Shown in pieces: positions 42,660 through 53,365 of a stretch of DNA of 64,000 bases. The first letter of the stretch is position 1. Each line of letters starts with the position of its first letter. The notes beneath the pieces are model-generated. The model saw only the letters and a list, made by a program, of their open reading frames with translations. It had not been told where the DNA came from and searched no databases. The position numbers and the translations under genes were made by a program. The stretch is taken from assembly GCF_012295615.1 (NCBI RefSeq), contig NZ_CP051183.1, positions 1,329,001 to 1,393,000 on the forward strand, given 5' to 3'. The DNA is from Bermanella marisrubri (GTDB taxonomy: Bacteria; Pseudomonadota; Gammaproteobacteria; Pseudomonadales; Oceanobacteraceae).

Positions 42660-43199
42660 CTATTGTTCATCTTTGTGTTGATTGTTGGCTGGTTGCAACT
42701 GCTCTACGAGCGCCTGCAAATCATCCAGTTTTTGATGTAAACGAATGATTTCTAAGTCGGTTTTTAAGCTTACTTGATAGTTCGCCGTAATTTCCAGGCG
42801 GTCTTTTGCGACTTGCCGGTTTTGCGACATCATAATAATGGGTGCTTGCAAGGCAGCTAGAGTCGACAGAGCAAGGTTCAAAAGAATAAACGGGTATGGA
42901 TCGAATGCTTTTTCTGCTAAAACCCAATAGCTATTAACACCCATCCAGATCGCCATGATGCCAACAAATATAAGGATAAATGTCCAAGAGCCACCGAAAC
43001 TAGCGACTTTATCTGCAAGCTTCTGCCCTATGCTCAATTGTTCATGGAAGACCACATTTATGTTTTCCGCCACAGGTTCTTGGTTACCAATACTCTCGAT
43101 GACTTTTTTGTCTAAATCATTAAGCTCATTATATTTCACACCGAGTAGTGCCTTCGCTAGATTCTCGAAGTATTTTTTCATCGCTAGTGACGCCATCAT
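42660..43199 (-). CDS. DUF1003 membrane protein
   Basis: A 179-residue DUF1003 protein: ADKVASFGGSWTFILIFVGIMAIWMGVNSY (first helix) and DPYPFILLNLALSTLAALQAPIIMMSQNRQVAKDRL (second helix with the conserved QNRQ), followed by a coiled-coil tail (IIRLHQKLDDLQALVEQL). Function unknown. Start is uncertain: the first ATG (43199) is immediately downstream of a hairpin at 43202-43229 that leaves no ribosome-binding site, so the ATG at 43181 (MKKYFENL) may be used. Confidence 0.83.
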   Translation of the reverse strand: MMASLAMKKYFENLAKALLGVKYNELNDLDKKVIESIGNQEPVAENINVVFHEQLSIGQKLADKVASFGGSWTFILIFVGIMAIWMGVNSYWVLAEKAFDPYPFILLNLALSTLAALQAPIIMMSQNRQVAKDRLEITANYQVSLKTDLEIIRLHQKLDDLQALVEQLQPANNQHKDEQ

Positions 43200-43201
43200 G
43201 T

Positions 43202-43229
43202 CAGGACTTATGTAACAGCATAAGCCCTG
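43202..43229 (-). terminator. Hairpin between hdfR and DUF1003
   Basis: CAGGACTTATG / CATAAGCCCTG, an 11-bp stem with one mismatch and a 6-base loop, 30 bases downstream of the hdfR-like stop. Either an hdfR terminator or a leader structure of DUF1003. Confidence 0.5.
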
Positions 43230-43258
43230 TTTTATTAAAGGGTCAAGCGGTGAGCGGA

Positions 43259-44137
43259 CTAAGGCGTGGGTTGTAAGCTAGGAGCAACCTGAGAATCGTA
43301 TTGTCGGAATAAGTTGATGACTTCCTCAATCAGTGTTTGTTGAGAGTTCTCTTTGTGGTAGCTGGCAAACACATCACGGTGCATTTCAGGGGCGTTTTCA
43401 ACAAGATGCAATATGCCTTTATCGATATAAGCTTGGCATAGTGTCAGCGGTAAGTAAGCGGCGCCACCTGCTTGAAGCATATAATCCAAGGCAACGCGAG
43501 CAAGATTAGTGTGTAGGCTCGGTATCGGTAAGGTTGCACACTGTTTCGCATGCTGAATATTAAATAGTGTGCCCCAATCCATCATGATGTAATCCATCCC
43601 TTTTATTGAAGCAAAGTCTTGGTTGGCGTCAGTGGAAACAAGCGCTAACGGTAGCTGGAACAGTTGTGTGGTATGCAACTCATCGACTTTTGGAGCATCG
43701 AATACCAAAGCAAGATCCAAAGTACGTTCCAAGAGTTGTCGAACGACCACATTGTGGCTCAGGACTTCGGCACGCACAGCCATATCGGGTTTGTGGCTTT
43801 TTAGGTCAAACAACCGGTTTTGCAGTGTTAAATCCCAAATGTTAGGGCTGCCTCCCAAAGCGATTTGTTGTCGCTGATTTTCGGAGATAGCGACTTCTTG
43901 ATAAGCGCGCTGCCAAGCAGTCAACACAGCTTGTGCATGGGGTAGTAGACGCTCACCGGCTGGCGTCAGCTTGAGGTTATTGCGTAGGCGTGTAAATACA
44001 GGCACGCCAATCCGACTCTCAAGCTGGCGTATACGAGAGCTAACAGCAGCTTGCGTTAAGTACAGGTTTTCAGCAGCACGCCCAAAATGTCGAGTTTGGC
44101 AGACTTCAACGAAGGTTTTTAGTAGATCCGTGTCCAA
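43259..44137 (-). CDS. hdfR: LysR-family regulator HdfR
   Basis: A 292-residue LysR-type regulator whose N-terminus (DTDLLKTFVEVCQTRHFGRAAENLYLTQAAVSSRIRQLESRIGVPVFTR) is very close to E. coli HdfR. In enterics HdfR represses the flagellar master operon flhDC and activates gltBD. The C-terminal effector domain (~90-285) is intact. The start is TTG. The divergent neighbour is maoP, exactly as in E. coli, which supports orthology. Its target genes in this organism are unknown. Confidence 0.88.
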   Translation of the reverse strand: MDTDLLKTFVEVCQTRHFGRAAENLYLTQAAVSSRIRQLESRIGVPVFTRLRNNLKLTPAGERLLPHAQAVLTAWQRAYQEVAISENQRQQIALGGSPNIWDLTLQNRLFDLKSHKPDMAVRAEVLSHNVVVRQLLERTLDLALVFDAPKVDELHTTQLFQLPLALVSTDANQDFASIKGMDYIMMDWGTLFNIQHAKQCATLPIPSLHTNLARVALDYMLQAGGAAYLPLTLCQAYIDKGILHLVENAPEMHRDVFASYHKENSQQTLIEEVINLFRQYDSQVAPSLQPTP

Positions 44138-44345
44138 ATTGACTCTCTATCTTTTATTCTGACGAAAAATATTTTTTGTTTTACCGCCTTATAGAGCCTA
44201 CCGATAATGCCGTCAACCCATACGGGGTGGAAAGTTCATGAAATCGTCATCTTCGTGTTCGATTCTCTCGTATCGAAAGCGTCCGCTTACATTGGGCGCT
44301 TGGGCCAGAAAGAGTGATTAACTTTGTTCATGAGGCATGCAAATT

Positions 44346-44681
44346 ATGGCATCACTAGTCGCAAATAAGCGTTTTTTTGATGACACGCACTTTCCCTATG
44401 GTTTTCGCCGCTCAGGGGATTTCACCCTTAAACAGGCAGAGCTATTAGAAGCCTGTGGTCATAAAATGCTGGCGTTAGAACAGGGCCATCATCAGCCAGA
44501 GAGTGATGATGAGCAACACTTTATCCGAGTCTGTCGCGGGGAATGCCCGGCACAAACCTTGGAGGAAAAGACTTGGGTGGTCTATCGCGAAGCATTGATT
44601 CGCAAGGGACGCGTGCTCAATCTATTCACCAGTTACCATGCTGATGTGGAAGAAGAAGAGTATGAGTCCGATGATGATTAA
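44346..44681 (+). CDS. maoP: MaoP (DUF413, YifE-like) Ori macrodomain protein
   Basis: A 111-residue DUF413 protein: NKRFFDDTHFPYGFRRSGDFTLKQAELLEACGHKM, FIRVCRGECPAQTLEEKTWVVYR and an acidic tail VEEEEYESDDD. It matches E. coli MaoP (YifE), which together with a nearby 17-bp DNA site, maoS, limits contacts of the Ori macrodomain with its flanks. The ATG at 44346 lies 10 bases after GAGG; the ATG nine bases earlier is too close. Presence of MaoP suggests that this region lies near the replication origin in enterics; whether that holds here is unknown. Confidence 0.9.
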   Translation: MASLVANKRFFDDTHFPYGFRRSGDFTLKQAELLEACGHKMLALEQGHHQPESDDEQHFIRVCRGECPAQTLEEKTWVVYREALIRKGRVLNLFTSYHADVEEEEYESDDD

Positions 44682-44739
44682 TAAAGGCGCCATTTGACGC
44701 ACGTTACTGGCCGATAGGCCCAGCTTATCTATACTCAAT

Positions 44740-44757
44740 AGCGAGAAACTCGCTTTT
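44740..44757 (+). terminator. Terminator after maoP
   Basis: AGCGAG-aaa-CTCGCT followed by TTT, ~60 bases after the maoP stop. Confidence 0.6.
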
Positions 44758-44772
44758 AGGATAGATGGGTAC

Positions 44773-45732
44773 ATGGCGTCATACTTGTTCAAGCTAGTTG
44801 TAGGTTTGGTGTTTATTCCGCTACTGCTAGCTTGTACCTCCTATAAAGATCCTATCAAGGTTGGCAATAACATTTGGCCAGGCTTTGCCCTTTACTATTT
44901 GGCGCAAAGCAAAGGCCTTATAAATACAGAACACGTTCGACTTGTGGAGTATCAAAACGCTACCTACGTGAGTGAGGCACTTATTAGCGGAGATCTGGAT
45001 GCTGCCATGCTGACGCTAGATGAAGTGCTTCGCCTGCAAGAATTGGGTATTAATCTCACTATTATTCAAGTAATTGATGTATCGCGAGGCGCTGATGTCG
45101 TAATGTCTCGGATTCCCTTAACTGAATTGAACGATTTTTCAGGGAAAACCATTGCAGTAGAGCGTTCAGCTGTTGGCGCTTTGGTAATGGCAGCGTTTCA
45201 GGATTTTTTCGATATCCCCGATAATGCCCTAAAAATCATCGATAGCACCGTTGAAAGAAGTGTTCAAGCATATGAACAAGGCGCTGACTTTATTGTTACG
45301 AACGCGCCTTTTAGTCAATATGTTGCAAAAAATGGTGCTTATCAAGTCTTCGATACCAGCATGCGACCAAATTTGGTAGTGGACGTGTTGGTTGTAAAAG
45401 ACGAAGTTCTCGCAGAAACTAATGAAGATGTTTTTGTTGAATTAGTAAATGGCTTTTTTCAAGCGTATGAACTACTAAAATCGCAGCCCGACGTCGCATT
45501 ACCTTACTTAACGAAGCGTTTACGATTGACAGATCAAGAGGTTTTGGCCTGCTACGAAGGCTTAGATGTGGCGAACCTGCCCCAGAATAGGGGAATGCTG
45601 AGTGGTAGCAAGGCGGGTCTTCATTACATATTAAAAGAAGTGCATTCAATTTTATTGAGTGCTTCTTATCTCGAGCGAGAACTACCGATAAATAGATTGT
45701 TTACGGACGAATTTTTGCCACAGAGGCTTTAA
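44773..45732 (+). CDS. Lipoprotein solute-binding protein, NMT1/ThiY-like
   Basis: A 319-residue lipoprotein: N-terminal LVVGLVFIPLLLACTS has a good lipobox (LLLAC, Cys21). The mature part is a periplasmic binding fold of the NMT1/SsuA-like type (IKVGNNIWPGFALYYLAQSKGLI, ALISGDLDAAMLTLDEVLRLQELG, FSGKTIAVERSAVGALVM, YEQGADFIVTNAPFSQYV). Such proteins bind sulfonates, nitrate, pyrimidines or similar small molecules. There is no permease or ATPase gene beside it. Instead the next gene, 3 bases after the stop, is a membrane hybrid histidine kinase, so it probably senses a ligand for the kinase. Confidence 0.87.
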   Translation: MASYLFKLVVGLVFIPLLLACTSYKDPIKVGNNIWPGFALYYLAQSKGLINTEHVRLVEYQNATYVSEALISGDLDAAMLTLDEVLRLQELGINLTIIQVIDVSRGADVVMSRIPLTELNDFSGKTIAVERSAVGALVMAAFQDFFDIPDNALKIIDSTVERSVQAYEQGADFIVTNAPFSQYVAKNGAYQVFDTSMRPNLVVDVLVVKDEVLAETNEDVFVELVNGFFQAYELLKSQPDVALPYLTKRLRLTDQEVLACYEGLDVANLPQNRGMLSGSKAGLHYILKEVHSILLSASYLERELPINRLFTDEFLPQRL

Positions 45733-45735
45733 GCC

Positions 45736-47625
45736 ATGGCAAATACTCCTCCAAGAAATAAAATCCGTTTACTTTATGGCATTCCAACGGTCATTTTATT
45801 CTTGTTGCTAACCTCATCTGCAGTGATCCATTTAGTATTGAGCGAGCAAACCTATGAAGACCAGGTAAGACTGGCCATCCATGATAGCAAGCAACTAATG
45901 CTATTGATGAAACGTTCCACCGAAGCATTTGTTCGTCAGGATATTTCTGAAGATTTAGAGCATCTTCTTTCTTCCATCAATGATCATGAGCATTTAGAGT
46001 ACTTTCGATACATTACGGGTGATGGAAAAATTCGATATAGCTCTATTTTTTATGAGATCAACGAAACATTGAGTAATAGTGAAATGTCCATATTGTCAGA
46101 CATTGACCTAACCACTATGAAACGATATGACACTGAGGAATTTTTCGTCATCTACATGCCAGTTCGCGATATAAGAAAAGAACGATTTACAAAAGTTGGT
46201 ATGTTGATAGGACGCTTTGATACGCATCACGTACAGCGTATAGTAGAAAAGAAAATGATCCATAGCTTTATTAATAGTGTCATGGTGATTTTCGTTATTA
46301 CGTTCATTTTATTTGCTGTGCTTTATTTTACTTTAGATCGACCGATCAGAAGTATCAAAAGGTCAATCAAGCATCTTGCGCGAAAACAATATGATGTCGA
46401 TATTCAAGATAGTATCTGGAGTGAATTCGCTGATCTAGCCTATCATGGAAACAAGGCGAGGGACTTATTAAAGCAAGCGGATGCTTATGAAAAGCAACAA
46501 CAAAAATATAAAGATCAATTTGTCGCCAGTGTCAGTCATGAACTACGAACTCCACTAAATGGGATTCTAGGTTTGACTAATTTGTTAGTTAAACAAAACC
46601 CTAACTCAAAAAAATCAAAGACGATCCAAAAGATCCATTTATCAGCGCAGATGCTTCTAGATGTAGTAAATGAAATCCTAGACTACTCAAAAATCCAATC
46701 GGGGAAATTTAATATTGAGTTAATCCCAGTCGATATTCAAACTGATTTCAATCACGTATTCTCAGTACTGACCCATTTGGCTCACAACAAAGATATCGAT
46801 TTCCATATTTTTATCGATCCGAATATTCGTACACGCGTATTAAGCGATCCTCTTCGCCTTCAGCAGGTGATTAATAATCTTTGTTCTAATGCTATCAAGT
46901 TCACAAATCAAGGAAAGGTAGTGGCGAGTATTGATATCGAAGATGAATCAGTAGATAGCTTAACTCTACATTTTAAATTTATGGATACGGGGATAGGCAT
47001 TAGTGATGATGCACTCCCACATTTATTTGAAGCATTTAAGCAAAGCGATGATTCTGTCACGCGACAATATGGTGGAACGGGATTAGGTTTGTTCATCAGC
47101 CAGCAAATTGTTAAAGCCTTAGGTGGTCACATAGAGGTAGAATCGCGCTTGGGTGGGGGGAGTACGTTTGAGTTTACCCTTACTATGAAAAAAACGGGTA
47201 GCGATACGCAGGAAGTCATCTCCGAAAGTAGTTTGGATTTAGGCTATTTAGCTAAAAAACGCTTGTTGATAGTCGATGACAACTTGATTAATTTAGAGGT
47301 CGCATCGACCCTTTTGTCGGATTACTTTAATTCTATTGATACTGTAGAGAGTGGTCAGGATGCGATACATGCTGCCATGACTGTACCTTATGATCTCATT
47401 TTAATGGATATACAGATGCCTGGAATGTCAGGTATTGAAGCTATGAAACAAATACGTGATCTCGAAGGCTATCAGAATACTTGTATTCTCGCTTTGACAG
47501 CCAATGTCATGAAAAAAGATGTACAGAATTATATGGAAGAAGGTTTTGATGATGTTCAATCAAAGCCATTTAAAGTAGAAGATCTAGTAGAGAAAATACA
47601 AAGGTGTTTACTTAAAGAGAAGTAA
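45736..47625 (+). CDS. Membrane-bound hybrid histidine kinase
   Basis: A 629-residue hybrid kinase. TM1 is at ~11-35, a periplasmic region of ~140 residues (36-178) follows, then TM2 at ~178-200. A short linker leads to HisKA (FVASVSHELRTPLNG, phospho-acceptor His268). The HATPase domain has NNLCSNAIKF (N box), DTGIGISDDALPHLF (G1/F) and GGTGLGLFIS (G2). A C-terminal receiver follows (LLIVDDNLINLEVA, LILMDIQMPGMSG, SKPFKVEDL). No HPt domain is present, so phosphotransfer must go to another protein. It is co-transcribed with the lipoprotein SBP, the likely ligand receptor. The last codons form part of a terminator. Confidence 0.93.
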   Translation: MANTPPRNKIRLLYGIPTVILFLLLTSSAVIHLVLSEQTYEDQVRLAIHDSKQLMLLMKRSTEAFVRQDISEDLEHLLSSINDHEHLEYFRYITGDGKIRYSSIFYEINETLSNSEMSILSDIDLTTMKRYDTEEFFVIYMPVRDIRKERFTKVGMLIGRFDTHHVQRIVEKKMIHSFINSVMVIFVITFILFAVLYFTLDRPIRSIKRSIKHLARKQYDVDIQDSIWSEFADLAYHGNKARDLLKQADAYEKQQQKYKDQFVASVSHELRTPLNGILGLTNLLVKQNPNSKKSKTIQKIHLSAQMLLDVVNEILDYSKIQSGKFNIELIPVDIQTDFNHVFSVLTHLAHNKDIDFHIFIDPNIRTRVLSDPLRLQQVINNLCSNAIKFTNQGKVVASIDIEDESVDSLTLHFKFMDTGIGISDDALPHLFEAFKQSDDSVTRQYGGTGLGLFISQQIVKALGGHIEVESRLGGGSTFEFTLTMKKTGSDTQEVISESSLDLGYLAKKRLLIVDDNLINLEVASTLLSDYFNSIDTVESGQDAIHAAMTVPYDLILMDIQMPGMSGIEAMKQIRDLEGYQNTCILALTANVMKKDVQNYMEEGFDDVQSKPFKVEDLVEKIQRCLLKEK

Positions 47626-47634
47626 ACACCTTTT
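47600..47634. terminator. Bidirectional terminator overlapping the hybrid kinase 3' end
   Basis: Perfect 14-bp stem AAAGGTGTTTACTT / AAGTAAACACCTTT with a 6-base loop. The stem includes the last codons and the TAA of the kinase, between two convergent genes. Confidence 0.85.
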
Positions 47635-47650
47635 GATTGAAGACTATGCC

Positions 47651-49717
<2,067 letters not shown>

Positions 49718-49904
49718 TTATTATGCTGTGGAATATAGGTACAGCGAGCTCCTAGGTAAATGACCGAACTGGGCATTTCAATGATCAAAGTGAACAATGC
49801 GCAAGCTATATGAGTTATAAGACTAACCGAATGTTCTTTATAAAGGATCATGATTTCACTACGAGTTGCTCAGAGTATAGGCTGAATCCAAGGAGGTGGA
49901 GTTC

Positions 49905-50171
49905 ATGAGTATTACGAATACGCAAGCAACTCAAAACCCGCTACAAACTGAGTCCTTACTGAAAACCAATCAATTAAGTTCGTTGGAGGCGTCAACTTTG
50001 GTGGATGCTTCTGTCTTTGAACAATTTGATGATATGGACTTGCGAGCCAATGCGGAGGATGTTGGTCAAGCAATCGATATCGTTGAGGATATTCAAGCGC
50101 AACCGGAAGTTTCGATCAAGTCTAGTCAGAACATTGATCCTGAGAGCGTTCTTAAGGTGCTGGAGGTTTAA
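49905..50171 (+). CDS. Small protein of unknown function
   Basis: I do not recognise this 88-residue protein. It is acidic, lacks cysteine and membrane segments, and begins with a polar Thr/Gln-rich stretch (SITNTQATQNPLQTESLLKTN) followed by a probable helical region (DDMDLRANAEDVGQAIDIVEDIQAQ) and IDPESVLKVLEV. Translation is supported by the very strong AAGGAGGTG exactly 6 bases before the ATG at 49905. It lies ~200 bases from the divergent fadH and ~190 bases upstream of the molybdopterin oxidoreductase gene. Possibly a small secreted or regulatory protein; nothing further can be supported. Confidence 0.6.
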   Translation: MSITNTQATQNPLQTESLLKTNQLSSLEASTLVDASVFEQFDDMDLRANAEDVGQAIDIVEDIQAQPEVSIKSSQNIDPESVLKVLEV

Positions 50172-50359
50172 GTTTCACTCGCTTTCTCTAACTAACCAGC
50201 ATTTCTTCTTTATCTCAATCTATGAGCAAGATAACGTCGTTACTTGAGCGGCGTTTATATTGCTCCATTAGAGTCATTTATGGACAAGAAATTGGAGGTA
50301 AAAAGACATTGCAAATATCCCCTAAGTGGTTAGTTTATTACGAAAAGAGGGAGTGAGTC

Positions 50360-52483
50360 ATGACAATAAAAACAGAAATTCACTACCGCACCTGCAATCT
50401 GTGCGAGGCCATGTGCGGCATTAAAATAGAACACCAAGGGGAGAAAATCCTATCCATCAAGGGCGATGAAAAAGACCCTTTTAGTCAAGGCCATATCTGC
50501 CCGAAAGCCGTCGCATTGCAAGATTTGTATGAAGATAGCGAGCGTTTAACCCAACCTATGGAGCGTACTGAGCAAGGCTGGAAACCGCTCACTTGGAAAC
50601 AAGCTCTGGATAAAGTGGCGGCTTCAATAGCCAAGGTGCAAAAACAACATGGCAAAAATGCCTTGGGTGTCTATCTAGGTAATCCCAATGTTCATAATCT
50701 AGGCGGCATGCTCACTATTAAATATTTGTTAACCGCTCTCGGGACCCGTAATCGATTTAGTGCAACCTCTGTAGATCAATTGCCTCATCATATAGTGAGC
50801 AACCATTTGTTTGGTCACCAATTGCGCATTCCTGTGCCGGATATCAACCGCTGTGAACACATGGTCATCATGGGGGCGAATCCATTGGCATCTAATGGAA
50901 GCATCATGTCGGTGGCAGGGGTAAAAGACAAACTTAAAGCCATCCAAAAACGCGGCGGCAAAGTGGTGGTGATTGATCCACGACGTTCAGAAACCGCCAA
51001 ACTTGCTAATCAACATGTTTTCATTAAGCCCGGCACGGACGCTTGCATGTTATTGTGTTTCTTACGTGAAATCATCGATGGTAATCATATTAAACCAAGT
51101 TCAGCGCTGGATTTGGTAGATGAAGATGTTTCTGCGTTATCGTCTCAATTGACGGATTACAGTTTTGCATATGCATCGAAGTATTGCGGTATTCCAGAAA
51201 CAGAGCTCAAACAGGTTTTCAATGAGTTTGTTGCTGCGGAAAAAGCGGTGCTTTATGGACGAATGGGCGTGAGCGTGCAAGAGTTCGGCTTATTGAGCCA
51301 ATATGTGATCATGCTGATTAACCTTTTGACCGGTCGTGTGGACGAAGAGGGCGGCATGATGTTCGCCAAACCCGCTGCGGATATCGTGAAAAACTCGGGT
51401 CCTGGCTATGTAGCTAAGCGCCATTCCCGCGTTCGCAATTTACCGGATTTCAATGGCGAATTTCCTGTCGCGACGTTGGCCGACGAAATTCTCACACCCG
51501 GTGACGGCCAAATAAAAGCCATGCTTACGGTTGCGGGTAATCCGGTGTTGAGTACGCCTAATGGTGAAAAACTGGATGAAGCGCTAGATAACTTGGATTT
51601 TATGGTGTGTATTGATTATTTCATCAATGAAACCACACGCCATGCCAATATTATTTTGCCGCCCGTGTCTCCGCTAGAGCGCGAGCATTATGATTTAAGC
51701 TTCCATAACTTGGCCGTGCATAATCACGCCAAATACAGCCCAGCATTTTTGCAAAAAAATAAAGAGCAGCAACATGATTGGCAAATTTATTTAGGACTAC
51801 ATCAACGTTTGGCCAAAGGCGTCAGCTTTTCGCAAAAACTTATGCGCGGTCTTACGCGTTGGTTGGGCCCTGATTTCTTGCTTAACGCCATGCTCAAGCG
51901 CGGACCCTACAGTCTGTCATTGAAGCAGTTGAAAAAACAACCTCATGGTATTGATTTAGGTCCACTTCAATCACAACTGCCCGCTGTGCTCTCTCATATA
52001 GATAAAAAGATTCACATTAATTCGGCGTTTTATTTTGCTGATTTAGATCGTTTGAGCAAGAAGATTGAGCAAACCCTCAACGAACAAAAAAGCAGCAATG
52101 CATTGTTAATTGGTAGACGTGATGTGCGTACAAACAACAGTTGGATGCACAATTCAAAACGTCTAGTCAAAGGCAAAAATCGATGCACTCTGTTAATGCA
52201 TCCAGAGCAAGCCAAGCAATTAGGGTTAAGCACTGGGCAAATGGTTGCGGTAAGCTCGCGCGTTGGTCGGGTGGAAATCGAACTGGAAATCAGTGATGAA
52301 ATTATGCCCAATGTGGTGAGTATTCCTCACGGCTGGGGGCACGGTCGCAAGGGCGTCAAGCAATCCACCGCTAGCCAGCACGCAGGTGTCAGTGTGAACG
52401 ATTTAACCGATGAAACACTGATTGATGAGTTATGTGGAAATGCAGCGGTCAATGGCGTACCTGTTTCTATACGGGCTGCATAA
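50360..52483 (+). CDS. Molybdopterin-dependent oxidoreductase with N-terminal 4Fe-4S site
   Basis: A 707-residue molybdopterin oxidoreductase. The N-terminal cluster motif CNLCEAMCGIKIEHQGEK...GHICPKA (C-x2-C-x3-C...C) binds 4Fe-4S. Cofactor-binding blocks include VIMGANPLASNG and VVVIDPRRSETAKLANQHVFIKPGTDACMLLCFL; the C-terminal region has the guanine-dinucleotide contact VSIPHGWGHGRKG. It is of the single-subunit bis-MGD family. Whether it reduces or dehydrogenates, and on what, is unknown. No accessory subunit is adjacent. It is followed by the SDR gene 25 bases downstream, suggesting one transcript. GAGGGAG precedes the ATG. Confidence 0.9.
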   Translation: MTIKTEIHYRTCNLCEAMCGIKIEHQGEKILSIKGDEKDPFSQGHICPKAVALQDLYEDSERLTQPMERTEQGWKPLTWKQALDKVAASIAKVQKQHGKNALGVYLGNPNVHNLGGMLTIKYLLTALGTRNRFSATSVDQLPHHIVSNHLFGHQLRIPVPDINRCEHMVIMGANPLASNGSIMSVAGVKDKLKAIQKRGGKVVVIDPRRSETAKLANQHVFIKPGTDACMLLCFLREIIDGNHIKPSSALDLVDEDVSALSSQLTDYSFAYASKYCGIPETELKQVFNEFVAAEKAVLYGRMGVSVQEFGLLSQYVIMLINLLTGRVDEEGGMMFAKPAADIVKNSGPGYVAKRHSRVRNLPDFNGEFPVATLADEILTPGDGQIKAMLTVAGNPVLSTPNGEKLDEALDNLDFMVCIDYFINETTRHANIILPPVSPLEREHYDLSFHNLAVHNHAKYSPAFLQKNKEQQHDWQIYLGLHQRLAKGVSFSQKLMRGLTRWLGPDFLLNAMLKRGPYSLSLKQLKKQPHGIDLGPLQSQLPAVLSHIDKKIHINSAFYFADLDRLSKKIEQTLNEQKSSNALLIGRRDVRTNNSWMHNSKRLVKGKNRCTLLMHPEQAKQLGLSTGQMVAVSSRVGRVEIELEISDEIMPNVVSIPHGWGHGRKGVKQSTASQHAGVSVNDLTDETLIDELCGNAAVNGVPVSIRAA

Positions 52484-52508
52484 ATAGTAAAAATAAGAAG
52501 GATAATAA

Positions 52509-53285
52509 ATGAATATTGAAGGTAAAGTTGCGCTGGTCACCGGAGGTGCATCAGGTCTTGGTTTAGCGGCTTGTCGCAGCTTGATTGAGAAGGGTGCCAA
52601 GGTTGCAATCTTTGATTTTGATAAAGCCAATGGCGAAGCCGTGGTGCAAGAATTAGAAGAAGGCAAAGCGTTGTTTGTTCAGGTGGATGTCACTGATGAG
52701 CAGAATGTGGCCCAAGCCCTCGAAACGTTATACAAGCACTATGGCGACCTGCACATTGTGGTGAATTGTGCGGGCATCGGTCCTCCGGGCAAAGTCATCA
52801 ATCGCGAGGGCGAACCTTTACCGTTAGACCAATTCAAAAAAATTGTAGATGTAAACCTGTTTGGTACTTTTAATGTACTGAGCAAAGCTGCTGCGCGCAT
52901 GGCTAAGCAAGACACGCTAAATGATGATGGTGGTCGTGGTACCATAATCAATGTGGCATCCGTAGCCGCATTTGATGGGCAAATTGGCCAACCAGCTTAT
53001 GCAGCAAGTAAAGCGGGTATTGTCGGTATGACGTTACCCATTGCGCGTGAGTTCGCTCGACAAGGGATTCGCGTCAATACCATTGCACCGGGTTTATTTT
53101 TAACACCGCTTGCGGAAAGCCTAGGTGAAGATGTAATCAATTCCCTTGGTGGCAGTGTTGAGTACCCTAAGCGTTTAGGTAACCCCAAAGAGTTTGCCCA
53201 ACTAGTGGTGCACATGGCTGAGAACGACTATCTCAATGGTGAGGTCATTCGCTTAGATGGCGCCATACGGATGGCAGCCAAATAA
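52509..53285 (+). CDS. Short-chain dehydrogenase, HSD10-like 3-hydroxyacyl-CoA dehydrogenase
   Basis: A 258-residue SDR: TGGASGLGLAA (NAD-binding), NCAGIGPPGKVINREG, catalytic Ser in INVASVAAFDG and YxxxK in AYAASKAGIVG, then NTIAPGLFLTPL. The GIGPPGKVI...LDQFKKIVDVNLFGTFNV pattern matches bacterial homologues of human HSD10 (type II 3-hydroxyacyl-CoA dehydrogenase), which oxidise short branched 3-hydroxyacyl-CoA. It is likely co-transcribed with the molybdopterin enzyme, but a metabolic link is not evident. AAGGATAATAA precedes the ATG. Confidence 0.9.
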   Translation: MNIEGKVALVTGGASGLGLAACRSLIEKGAKVAIFDFDKANGEAVVQELEEGKALFVQVDVTDEQNVAQALETLYKHYGDLHIVVNCAGIGPPGKVINREGEPLPLDQFKKIVDVNLFGTFNVLSKAAARMAKQDTLNDDGGRGTIINVASVAAFDGQIGQPAYAASKAGIVGMTLPIAREFARQGIRVNTIAPGLFLTPLAESLGEDVINSLGGSVEYPKRLGNPKEFAQLVVHMAENDYLNGEVIRLDGAIRMAAK

Positions 53286-53365
53286 GACATTGGCAGCGAA
53301 AAACAATATGGTATGGTAGCGCTTGGCTGAAAAGCCAACGGGTTACACAACATAGGATAAATATA

